From Serilophus lunatus (Eukaryota; Chordata; Aves; Passeriformes; Eurylaimidae), in the NCBI GenBank assembly GCA_013399895.1, contig VXBA01005853.1:3293820-3357819 (forward strand): a stretch of 64,000 bases of DNA, in the 5' to 3' direction. Positions within the stretch are counted from its first letter, which is position 1, and every line of letters begins with the position of its first letter. Below the pieces are notes generated by a model. That model worked only from the letters and a program-made list of their open reading frames with translations, was not told the DNA's origin and ran no database searches. The position numbers were made by a program, and so were the translations under genes. Shown here piece by piece: positions 22,727 to 34,436 of the stretch.

Positions 22727-24050
22727 AGGTGGAAATAACTCCATTTCAAAACAGAGGGGCCTGGAGAAGACTCCTGCCAGAGCCATGGATCAGGGTGAGC
22801 TGTGTTTATTCCAGCACAGGCAGCTACCCAGCAGGCACCAGTAAAACCACTAGATCAAGCAAAGAGATGTGGTTTCCTAAACAGAAAGTACCAACCCCAG
22901 TGTTAGGAGACCATGTAAGGAAACATGGGCACCAAGCAGGAAAAAGGTAGGGAAAGGGGTGGAAGGGGCTAGAAGCAAAGTCCTAGGCTGGTGCTGGGAG
23001 CTGGAACTGAGCCACAGCATACAAGGATACTGGAGAAATGTGCTCTGCAGACACTGGATCTGGAGCACCATCCCCATATTCCAAGCCCACCTGTTACCAT
23101 CAAGGGTTTTCTGCTCGTAGTCGCAGGCATAACTTACAAGGTGGTTGTTGGGAGGCTTAAAGTACCTATATCAATACTGCAGAGGGTGATTCATGATTAT
23201 CTGCAGTAATCCAGAAGCTATACAAAATTGCTAATAATAGGTCTTCAAAACCGACATTTTAGTCAAGATAAAAAATGACTGGAACAAAATCCAATCATGC
23301 TTTGCTAAAACTATAAATGGAAAGGTATAACCCATATTCAGCTCCCCTAAACACCAAGATAAATGAAAGCAGGGGATGTAGCTCAGCCCCAGGATCCAAG
23401 TCAAAGTGGGGTTGGGATTCCGCCCCAGGAGAAGTTGATTCTCAAATATGCTGAAAGCAGCTCCCAGGTGCCACAGGACTGGCTTAAATCCGGGATGATG
23501 AGGGGGATTTGGGAAGAAGAAAGCACAAATATGGATTATGTAGCTGCCCTGGCAGCACATGACAGGCTGTGTGCTGGCAACTGCAGAGCTGCCAGAGCTG
23601 AGGCTCCAGCAGTGGGGATGCAGATTGGGGCCCGGCAAGGTTCATGGTCCTGCTGAACACCATTTACTTAATGCTGCTGAGCGATCTGATGCACAGTTGC
23701 TAGGTGACCAGAGCCCAGGGTTGCCAGGATAACGTGGGAATGGCTGCGTAGGTCAGCGCCGGTCCAGCTCCTCAGCATCACGTCTGTGGGATGCTCTCTG
23801 GGATGCGTCAGGATGTGGCTCCATGTCCAGGGATCGGCACACGGAGCGAGGTAAATACAGAGCTCGTGCAGGGGGATGTCAGACACGGTCTGCATGGTCC
23901 TGCCCCCCAGCCTGAGATCTCTGCCAGGAGAAGGGAACAGAGCCTTCCCCAGCCCCAGGTCTCAAACCTTCCTCTCCCTTGCAATTCCCACACTCCTCCT
24001 GCCTCCAAATGCCTGCTTACCCTGTTGGGAAATCTCTTCTCACCCCGCCT
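22727..24050. other. Intergenic DNA
   Basis: No gene was recognised. A short tRNA-like 5' end (GGGGATGTAGCTCAG near 23373) has no matching T-arm or acceptor stem and is not called. Confidence 0.5.
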
Positions 24051-24054
24051 GACT

Positions 24055-24400
24055 TGCACTGTTTCATCTGCCTACGGATCGGATAAGCTGATAAAATGTG
24101 CTGAACGCACCAAACGGAGCCTGTTCCCTCCATCCGCTCCCTGCCGCCGGCTCCTCCAAACCAGCACCGCCGTGTCCAAGGCCACGAAAAGCTCTTTTGC
24201 CATTAACACTGCAACAGAGCGTTTGCAGGGCCAAAGTAAACACGAAATCTGCAGGGATTTTTGCGGTATTGAGGACAACTTAACGACTGGAGCCTGAGGC
24301 AGATTTATTGTCACAATTTTCACCGAGGTCTGTAAAAGCCAGCGTGTTACAAGCCGGTCGTTAACATTGGCTTTAGGCTTTCACAGTTCTGGCTTGGGGA
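24055..24400. promoter_or_regulatory. Candidate noncoding element with tandem GATA sites
   Basis: GGATAAG and CTGATAA are adjacent at 24081-24094, within about 340 bases of balanced composition and low repeat content. There is no sustained reading frame with family similarity. Function is inferred from motifs alone. Confidence 0.22.
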
Positions 24401-27400
24401 GTGGCAGCAAATGTTCCTGCCTGTTGCCGTGGGACTGGAGCTAAGCGTGGGATCAGCTGTTCCTCACCAAACTCTCCTGATTCCCTCGGCTTTGGCATAA
24501 CCAGCCCCTCTTCCATGTCCCCCACCCTTCCCGAGGGAGATGATGTTTTCTCCTATCTGCAGATGGGAGGTAGGATTCCAGGTGGGCAAGGAAAGGTGAG
24601 GTTTAACCCCATGGCAGCTCCTGGAAGCCCGACAGAGAAGGAGTCTTTCTTACTTTTTCCCTACCATACCATCAGGCATTTCAAACTGACCACTTAAATG
24701 AAACCAGACTGTTTAGTCCAAGCAATTACTCATAAGCAGCTTCTAATTACTTCTAGTATTTGAAGAGAACGTAGAAGAATCTCCTTGGAGTATAAACTCA
24801 GTGAAGAAGTTGCAGCTGCAAGAAAACTCTGTGTTACCCGGACACACATCCTCCTTCACATCACCCCTGGCCCACAGACACACCCTGAAGCACCCAGGGA
24901 TGCAATCAACCCTTTGTCCCCTCCTCCTTTCACCAGCATAAACAACAGATGGGAGCAAGGGGATTTGCAAACATACATTCCAACATACCATATTCATATA
25001 TGCACTCCTGCAACAGCATGAGGGGTAAAACAAATCCACTTTCCAGGGGAAAACAGTGCCCAGCTCTCCGACCAGGCTTCCCATCTTTCCCGGGAGGCAC
25101 GGCCAGCTTCCCCCAGCCTGCTCTCAGCAGCAGATAAGATCAGAGGTTGGCAGAGCCACCCTCCTGTCTGCTGCACTGCGGGCTTTTCCTATCCCCAGCC
25201 ACAGATGAAGTCACAAGGGAGCTGGCGGGCACTCCAGGCCAGAGATGCTGTCAAGCCCACACCCGCTGTCCTGGCCTTCTGGGACAGAGGGAGGATGAGA
25301 TTCCAGCTTGGAAACCTCCCAGGGCACTTCGGCCTTCTGCCTTGGACAGTGCCTTGGGCAGCTGCTCAGAAAAGCGGGTTGTCCCTCTAGAAGCAGAACT
25401 GCAAAGATCATCTTGAAGGAAGCCCTGTGCTCCCTGCCCACCCTGCAGCACAGGGGATGCTGCAGCCTCATAGGGAGGGAGAAAAGGCAACAGGAAACAC
25501 TGCTTCTCCCCAGGGAAGGCCACAAGGGTTGGAATCCACAGCAGTACATGGGCATGGCATGGAGGAGGCTGCAGCACATAAAGTGTGGTGTGACATGTCC
25601 AGGGTAATCACACACTGGCACCCTGGGGACACCCCAGGCAGACAGAACAGGACCAGGAGCATCTTCCCTTCTCAGTACCACTCCCAGGTAGCACAGATTG
25701 TCCTGAAGAATCCTTTGCAGTGACACTGAGCTGCCTCCAACCCAGTCCTGTCTGAGTTTGGGTGGCTTCTCCACCAACCCATGTGCCCAAGCCCCGGCAT
25801 GTTTGGAGCACTGGGAGGTGCAGGGTTGGCTGGGCACACAGCTCTCTGTGAGCACAAAGGACAGCCACGAAGCAGCTCTACATTCTTCCAAAGTTACTCT
25901 GAAATGTGGCTTTCACATTAGACCACCAATGGGGAGAAGGGCAAGGTTTCTCTCCCTGTCTGCTACAGTGATTTTGAGGAGTTCCCCCCTCTTTTGGCAA
26001 CAGAAATGGTTTGCTGATGCCAGCACTGATACTAACTAAAGCTAGGTGGAAATAAAAACTCCCCAGCTCCTCAGTACCGGCATCCCAGCCAGCACTCTCT
26101 CCCGTCCAGGATTTCATCAAGGACTTTCCAAGAGCCCTTGGTTGCCCTCCAAAGCAGATTGCTGTCCTCTGCCAGCCAGGGACACCTTTGGGTTTGTCCA
26201 GGGCCACCGCAGCACAGGATGGGATTTTGTCACCCTCTTGTGGCTCAGAAGGGCTGGCAGGTTTGCTGTGGCTTTGTGGTGGCCACATCCAGGACCCCTG
26301 GTCCAGGGAAGGCAGGGGAGTGCCTTCAGCATCCTCCTTATTACAGCATACCTGCTTTGCCCTTTTGCTCCCAGGAATTCAGGGAGGCAGTCACTCCCAG
26401 AGGATCAGCTCTCCAGGCCCTCCAGCTCTATGAATCACTTGTCTCCAGGGCAATTTCTTGCCCATCTGGTTCAAGGAAGAGCTACCCTCAACCAAGAATG
26501 CCTGCTCTCCCCAAGATCCCAGCAAGCCATGGAAAGCGCCCGCGAGTCGTTCAGACTGTGTCGCTTTAAGGCACTCCCTCCTTCCCAGTTTAGGTGGATG
26601 GAAATCTCCTACCCAATTCTCAACCCACCCAAATCTCAGCGAGGAAATTAAGCTGCACCAGCCTCTAAGATAGAGAGAGATTCATTCAGCTTTATCTGAA
26701 AGCCATTTCAAGTATGTCCAGATTCCTAATGAAACTTGGATAAAACCCCAGAGATTAATAACAGTGCTGGGCTTTTTCACATAATGGTTTTCTTCTGTTT
26801 CCAAGAGAAACATATATATATGTGTGCTTTGGTGGAATCTCTGCATACGTTTTTTGGCAGAAAAGCCAAAATAAATCCCTGTACTGCAACAACCCTCGAG
26901 CAAGATAAGGCAAGAATCTGTTTGTAATTCCTGTGTGTTGTTGTCATATAGGGATAAACAGGCATCTCTGGCTGTGCTGTCCCCTCAGAAAGACAGGAAG
27001 AATGGGGACTAATGTTATTACAGAAGCCCATCTCAGCTGTTCACACTGGTGCAGGTCCAAACCTGGTTCTCTCACATGTTACTTCTACACAAGCACATGA
27101 GTACATGTTGCTCCTGTGCTAAACTTGAGTTATTCTGGTACATCAAAAGGAGTTACATCAATCTGGAGAGTGCTGGAGCCAGCACGGGGCTGCATCCTGC
27201 CTGAGCAGAGGCAGAGTGCTTCATGGTCCAGCTGGGAAGCCCAGGAGGAGACAAGTTTGGATACCAGCAGGACAAGCTTTCCATCCTTCCCATCTCCTGT
27301 CTGACAGAGAGCAGATAGGGTGGCCAGGATGTGCTCACACATCACACTGAGCCTTGCCAGATGAGCGTAGATCCTTGCAGGGTGTCATGTCCCTTGAGGG

Positions 27401-28610
27401 GGTCTCCCCTCAACCTGCAGCCTTTTGGCCAATGGGTACTGGTCATGGGGAACCCATATTCTCCCCAATCCTCCTCCTGCTGAGGCAAGATGCTTCACAA
27501 AGGGGCCCTCCATGGCTGCCCAGAGCACTAATGCATCTGGCATCTGTCCACTGCACTCCCTTAACCACTGTGGCTTTTTCCATCTTCATAAGCAGGGAAA
27601 GCAATCATCATAATGAACGTCTCTGGAGCTCTCACCACGGCACTCAGGATGTGCTAAACGAAATAAACACACATCAAGAGTCCATTAATGGCACTCTCTC
27701 GGGCCCAGCAGCCACGCTCAGGCATGAGGGGACCGGGAAGGGACGCTAATGTACAAAGCAGAAACCCCTGGAAAGAGAGACCTGAATTCTTAGTGATTGT
27801 TTTCTCTTTTTTCCCCTGTTTTCAGATTGCTGCATCCCCACTGCCAGCACATAGCTGTGCCCACATCAGGACAGTGCTGGTGGGGATGATAATGGGACAT
27901 GCTGCTGGCACAGTGATGCTCCTCATGACACGTCCTCCCCTTGGGTGACCCATCCTGCCCCAACTATACTGCCCTGGCAAGCCTTCCTCTCTTTCCCAGC
28001 CTCCCAGACTCCACACAGGGGGGATTCAGAACAAAGTGGCTGGCCACTGGCAGTGATTATGGCCAGAGACTGTGGGACTGAGGGACAAATGCTCCTGGTC
28101 TGGTGGGAGCAGGAGCTGACTCTCCCAGGGTGAAGTTATAGGATACAGCCACACTAACAGAGTAGTCACTGCTGAAAAACAAGAGGTTGTTCTTCTTCTT
28201 TCAGACTCATATTGGGCCACTTAACCAGGAGCAAGAGTTTTGATCTGCTCAGAATGGAGCTGAGAAAGCTCAGGATGCTGGAAAGGCACAAGACACAGCA
28301 TGACCCCATCATGAGCAGCCTCTGCCTCTTCCCCTCCTTTTCCTGACACATACCTTTTGATTTCAGTTGAAGCAGCAAAGGTTGCCCAATGGGAGAAAAA
28401 ATAATACCCCAGATCTCTGGCTTCGTGAAGGCAAACATAGCCCCTTCCCTCTCCTCCCAGGTAGAGCTGCTGAGTCCTGGATCAACACAGTGGAGCTGTT
28501 GTGGCTGTTGGTGTTGGCCGTGCTGTGCATGAGGCTGCCAGGCCTTTTAACAGGGATAGGCTTACAAACAAGAGCAAGAGCCTGGGGGAAATCAGGGCTG
28601 GGCTGAGGGT
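24401..28610. other. Intergenic DNA
   Basis: No gene or recognisable mobile element was found. A consensus AGATAAG lies at 25132-25138. Open frames on both strands are short and without family similarity. Confidence 0.5.
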
Positions 28611-29000
28611 TGATTAATAATAACAGTCCTTCTGCTCACTGCATCAATGTATATTAGATCTACTATCAAAAAAAATGAGAAATTAAATGACTTGGTGCTA
28701 CTCGATGTTCAGTGCCAGCACTGAATAACTGCCACGCCAGCAGACACACAGGCAGTGAGACACAGCCACAGAGACACTTCCAATCGAGATTGTTAAGCAT
28801 ATTGCAACCAAATTTTAATGTCACGTCTTCTGCTCGTTGGAGTTCTTAAATCTGTTCTTTCAGCTACTGAAATTTAAACACTGCTTTATATTCCACAGGC
28901 TTAGAGGCGACTGTTTTCGCCCAATTAATCCGTTTGAAACTAAAAGGGCTGGGTTGGTCTGAGTTTCAGTAATGGAACTGTTGGGATATGTGTATAAGGG
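28611..29000. promoter_or_regulatory. AT-rich candidate regulatory block
   Basis: AT-rich DNA with CAATCGAGATTG, ATATTGCAACC and CCAATTAATCCG, motifs of homeodomain and cut/OTX type. It stands out from the GC-rich surroundings and lacks coding capacity. Conservation would have to be tested. Confidence 0.25.
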
Positions 29001-32000
29001 GGTTTTTAATATTTTTTTTCACTTCTAGGCTGCTCCTTCTCATCTGGCAGCAAGCTGCCAGAGAGTAAGTCAATATTATTCAATACCTGCTTCACAGCTT
29101 AGGGGAAATGATCTGATCACCCCAAGCAAAGCCCAAACAGCAAGTGGCCACATCACAGAAATTCCCTCAGCTTTGGCTCTGTGGATCCAACCCAGATGTT
29201 GGGCTGAGGAAGAGTCAGAGTTCAGCTTTCCAGAGGGACCAACAGCTAAGCTGGAGGTGCCAGGGAGGGCTGTGCTCTGCCAGGTCGGTCTCTCTCGATC
29301 TTGTTCTTCCAACTTTTGTGAAAATCCTATGAACATAAGATGAGAATTGAGTGTCATTTATAACCCCCAGGTCCCCAAAGACAGTGTGGAGCAGATGTTT
29401 CAATACTAAATGCTGGTTTAAACACTGGTAAAGTGCCACAGGCTCTGTTTGGCCTCCAGTTAATGAATGTGACTTGGACATTCAGGTCCAGGAGGGCACC
29501 TGCCACCAGGCTGATGGGGATGCCTGAACAACCTTCAGTGTATTTGAAAACTGTAGGCACAAAGCTGCCCAAGTTCGGCTGAGCAGGGCCGTGTACACAA
29601 AACAATGCCATGATTCATCTGAGATTGCCATAACCCATTGCATTTCATCAGGATGCTGTGGCATTTAAAATGGCATTTCCTCCCATCTGCTGTGCATTAG
29701 CAGACAAAGAAAAAGGAGGAGGGGGGATAGAGCAGCAAAACAAAGAGGGGAGAACAAAACAGGATTCCTGAGTTAGACTGTTCCCAAAGCAGTTCCTTGT
29801 CCTTGCAAAGCCTGAGCCCACCGGCTGGGCAGAGGACGGTGACTCTGGCCGTGGATGATTTTGCCTCTGGGCCTGGCTGCAGCCCAGGACATTACCCAGA
29901 CGGTGATGAGAGATGCTGGTAACAACCGTGACTCAAAGCCCTGCGGAGCAGCACCTGGCAAGCCCCCTCCACACACGGAGCTGCGCAACCAGGGCCCCCA
30001 GTGAACAAATCCCCCCAGGCTAACTTGGTCATTTCCTCTGCTTCTCCATCCCTCCTCAGATTTTCCTTTATTTCCTAACTCTCTTTCCTGACTCATCTTC
30101 CCTTGGAAAGGAGAACCCCTTTCTCTGTGCCTGCACTGCTCCCCCTTCTCTCTGTGCCCATGCTCCCACCTCCTCTCCTCACTGTCCCTTAACACCTTTC
30201 ATCTCCATCTCTCTCTTGTACCTTGTCCAGCCCCATCCCGACCTCCTCCACCTTCCCACCTCTGCTCAGCCCAGGTGGCACCCCCGGGGATCTTTCCATG
30301 AGGAAGAAGGCTCAAAGCTCTTTTGACAGAGCACTCAGAGCAGGGAAATTCAACTCAACTTCTGAACTGGGTCATGAACATTATCCTCCTAAACATGGTT
30401 TGCACTTTCAGCCAACACTTTGACACAGAGTTCCCTGTTGGGGCTAACAAGGGTCACCCACCTCATCCTGCTCTTGATGCTGAGACAGAAAGAGCAACAC
30501 ATACTCTGGCTGGAATCAGCAGCCATGAAACAGGTCAGATGAAGAGCTGCAGCAGCTGAGGAGCAGTCAGAGTGCCTTTCATTCTGTCCCTGCTCCACCA
30601 CTAGCAGCCAGAGACAGAAACTTCCTCGGGCAAACAGCCTGGGATCTTCCTGCATCGAGACCCCAAGCATGCTGTGTACCACTCTGCCTTAAGATCCCCA
30701 TGAATCACAAAGTCCTTTCACGCTGCAACCCATCAACAGGCATAAGCAACCCCACATGAACAAAACAAAAATGTTGGGCCACAATGGGAGATGTGTCCCA
30801 CGCTGCTACAACACAGGATATGCCAGAAACTTATGTGTGGATAAATACATTAAAATAAAGCTTGAGGAGCAGCAGCGTGTCCCTGCAAGCCCAAGGGCCC
30901 AGCAGACGTGCCTGGAGGCTGTCAGCTCCCATTGGCACAACAGAGGAAGGACAGCACTCTGCAGCCTGAAGCACACTCCCTGAACCCAGGTTTGGCCCAG
31001 ATATAAGCAGTCATTCAGAATGGAATAGGTGTGGACAAGTTTGACCCGAAGCAATAACCAGACAGCATGTGAAAGTGGCAGTGAGCAAAGCCCTCGGCTC
31101 AAAGGCTGAGGGCAGGGATGGGGCTCTGTGGTTATTAGGGACAGAGCTGAGCTGGCTCCTCAATTACAGCTGTTTTATCCCCTGTCTGCATTTCCAACAG
31201 CTTCCTCCAATCTTTTCGTGACTCAATGTCTTGGCATGGACAACAAATACCCGAGAGTTTGGCTTCTGAAATCCACCAGGGATATTTCACCTTCCTAAAA
31301 TAAAGAGTGGGCAAAATATTTTCAACCTCTCTCCAAAAAATGCACACACGCAAAAAAATCACTCCTTAATAAGTGCATGTTGTTGAGTCTCAGGGCTGGG
31401 GTATATTTTCCTGGTTATAATCATGCAGCTGTTTGCTGACTGAATAGCTGTATTTATTTTTTGACATGTTTACTAACTGCCTCAAATACCTTCCCTACCT
31501 GTAATTGTGGTGCAGCATACATATTATTTCTTTTCAGATTTCTTCATTCAAGTGGGTTGTGTTATTCCCAGGCCCTGTGCTGTGGTTTGCTGAGGGTATT
31601 TGTGGTTTGAGGGTATGGAACTTTGGACTCAGGTGACCCTGAACTGTGGCAGACCTGTGAAGATACGCTTGGGGAAAGGGGAAAATGGAGTCAGTTTTTC
31701 AAGCCATTTGTGCATGGGTGCTCAGGGCTTTAATATCCTCTATTTGCCTTTCTCCAGAGCAGTCTCTCCTGAAAGTGTTTTCTCCCATCTCTACTCATTT
31801 GTCTTGTTCCTTTCCATGAAGTTGGTCAGAGCCAAACCCTTTATTCTTTCTAGTGCATGTGAGTCCTGAGCCATGGGAGAGCAGGAGGCCTGAAAATGCA
31901 GCAGAGCCGGGGTTTGTTGGACTCCTGGCACCCATATGCTGGGGAGACTAATGCAGCCAGTTTCTCCAGGCACCTGGTGTAAGCATCATCCCTTGGCACA

Positions 32001-33120
32001 GACATCAGAGAGCTCTGGAAAAGCTGGGCTGGCAGAACAACTCCAAACCAGACCAGCACAATGTCACTGTGCCCCGTAGGACTGTGCTCCCCTCTCCTGC
32101 CCACACCTGAGCTGAGAGTCTGCCTGCATTGTCCCACCTCTGAGGGTTATCAGGATGTACTCCCCTCCCTTGTGTCTACACTGCCACCTGCCATCCTCCC
32201 AGCACTAAATGTCCCATCCACCCTCCACCCAGACCTCCCCAAACAGTCCTTTTGCGATTCCCTGCACCACACAGGGCTCCATTAATAGTTTAACATTTGT
32301 TTGGAGAGCTTTGCCACCCAGGAGGGACCCTCTGCTCCTTCCTGCCTGGGCCCTGGGGCAGCAGCCCCTCTAATCACCAGCCTGCTGGTGGGAGCTGCAT
32401 GAGTATTCAGATTTGGGGGTGGTTTTTTTATATAAACAAAGGGAACTGAGCAATTCCTGGAGGTATAAAGCCATTCAAAGGAGGCTCAAATCTGTTCATC
32501 CATATACCTGCAGAAGACAGAGCTCATTGTAAACCCTCAGGGGCTGAATCTCCACCCAACCACACATTTCAGAGGCCATGAAACGAATGCCCCCAGGCCA
32601 TCTGTCTGCTCAGCCCCATCCACACCCTCCCCAGGACACACCCTTCTCTTCTCTGTGCCCCAGGATGCCCCCATCTGGCTCTTCCTCTCCAGTTAGGGCA
32701 GCCAGGTCCCCAAACCAGGTCACCAGCTGAGACCTTGTACCCCAGGTCACCTCAGAGCAGCAGCAGCACAGCTGGGACACCATCCCAGGGCAGCCAAGCT
32801 GTCACTGCCTGTGCCGTGGGCATGTTTATGCCAGGCTTCAGTGGCCACTTGTGCAGGGAGGGGGGTCAGTCCCAGAAAGGCCTGGCCAGGTCTGTGATTC
32901 ATTTACAGGGGCTGTAAAACTGCCACCTGGACCGTGTGGCTTCACAGCTTTGGACGATGCTGGTGTCAAAGACATTTGGTGCAAGAGCCAGCTGGAGCCA
33001 GGCCAGTTTTATATTTAATCTTGCCTATGAATACAAATAAAGGGTCTGTATTTCGAATGAGGGACAGGCACACCACGGACATTATTAAACCTTCCAAAAA
33101 TAAACCTCTGCCAAAGTGAT
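29001..33120. other. Intergenic DNA upstream of TCOF1
   Basis: No gene was recognised. Scattered AT-rich patches occur at about 31300-31520 and 32990-33110; the latter lies just upstream of the TCOF1 CpG-rich promoter. Confidence 0.5.
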
Positions 33121-33129
33121 GGGAGCCAG

Positions 33130-34260
33130 ATTTTTCCTGGAAAGTATCAGAGCGGGGCGGGGGGTGGCAGGGAGGCAGCTCCTCTGTCACAGGCCCCTCT
33201 CCAACAGCTGCTCTGCATCTGCAGCAGCTTCTTCCCTCTCGCCCTTTGCTTCTTTCAGCCCCAAAAACGCCCAGAGCGGCTCCTCTGAGCGGCCCGATGT
33301 CCACCCAGCACTAGATCAGCCCCGGGGATCCAGCTCCGAGGTGCTGTGGATGAGTCCTGCGGGGAAACTGCTCTGAAAGACACAGAAAAGACACAGAATT
33401 TGCTGCTGAAATAACCCCCCGCCCGTGGGCGGCCTGTCCTTCCCCCCTCCCCTCCGCCACAACCCCGCTCTCAGTTCGCCCCCATCTCTTACCCAGGGGA
33501 GTGTGAGGGGCCCAGATTCGGGCGGGACCCCCATGGCACAACCCCTCCCCTTCCCCTTCTCCCCGGGGCGCCGTCAGGGATCCCAAGGAACGACCCCCCT
33601 CCCAAACCCCCACAGCGCCCCCTCCCNNNNNNNNNNNNNNNNNNNNNNNNNNNNNNNNNNNNNNNNNNNNNNNNNNNNNNNNNNNNNNNNNNNNNNNNNN
33701 NNNNNNNNNNNNNNNNNNNNNNNNNNNNNNNNNNNNNNNNNNNNNNNNNNNNNNNNNNNNNNNNNNNNNNNNNNNNNNNNNNNNNNNNNNNNNNNNNNNN
33801 NNNNNNNNNNNNNNNNNNNNNNNNNNNNNNNNNNNNNNNNNNNNNNNNNNNNNNNNNNNNNNNNNNNNNNNNNNNNNNNNNNNNNNNNNNNNNNNNNNNN
33901 NNNNNNNNNNNNNNNNNNNNNNNNNCCCCCCCCGTGCGCCCTCACCGACCACCGGGCCCCGACCCGACCCGACCTGACCCTGACCTGACCACCGGGAGCG
34001 CCCTGTGAGGGCCGTGGGGCCGCGGCCTCGTGGCTTCGTGCTCGCCCGCGGGTCCACGCCGGCCCCACGTGGTGTCCCGGCCCCGAGTGGGTGCTCCCGG
34101 TGCCCGCGGGCTGTCCCGGCCCCGAGGAGCCCCGGGAGGAGGGGGAAGGCTGGAAGTCCGCTGGATAAAGCCCGTAGCGAGGGGCTGCTGAAGGGAAAAG
34201 CCCCCAGGGGAACACGCGGCCCCCAGTGGGGGGAATTCACCGGGAGCGTGTGTGCGGGGA
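33130..34260 (+). promoter_or_regulatory. TCOF1: TCOF1 CpG-rich promoter region
   Basis: GC content and CpG density rise from about 33130 and stay high through both flanks of the gap to about 34260, just upstream of TCOF1 exon 2. This is the expected position for the promoter and first exon of a housekeeping nucleolar gene. No TATA box was seen. The core is hidden by the gap. Confidence 0.6.
33627..33925. other. Assembly gap (299 N) that probably hides TCOF1 exon 1
   Basis: Unknown bases bounded by C-rich DNA on both sides. TCOF1 exon 1, which in human encodes the start of the LisH motif, is not visible upstream of exon 2 at 34381, so it is inferred to be inside this gap. The listed length may not be the true length. 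Confidence 0.95.
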
Positions 34261-34380
34261 GGGCACGGCCCCCTCCTCCTGGGGAATTCTGGATGCACCT
34301 CTGTGGTTTCTGTTTCTGTCGGGTGGTTGCATCCCAAAAAGGAGGTTGATGCCTGACAGGTGTTCTTTCTGCTTCCACAG

Positions 34381-34436
34381 AAATTGCTCCCTTCCCTCTC
34401 GACCTCTCTCGAGGACATCTTTACCCACTGGGAAAA
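34381..34436 (+). CDS. TCOF1: TCOF1 coding exon 2 (end of LisH region)
   Basis: CTTCCACAG acceptor, GTAAGT donor. It encodes KLLPSLSTSLEDIFTHWE plus two bases of Lys; the DIFTHW segment matches DIYTHW of treacle. Start in phase 0, end in phase 2. Confidence 0.85.

Noticed and set aside
23371..23430. tRNA-like start GGGGATGTAGCTCAG
   Set aside because: Only the acceptor 5' strand and D-arm A-box words match; the anticodon arm, T-arm (GGTTCGA) and 3' acceptor strand are missing. No SINE body was recognised.
33311..34378. Minus-strand open frame of 355 codons across the TCOF1 promoter
   Set aside because: It is open only because it runs through 299 unknown bases; the rest is GC-rich DNA with no family similarity.
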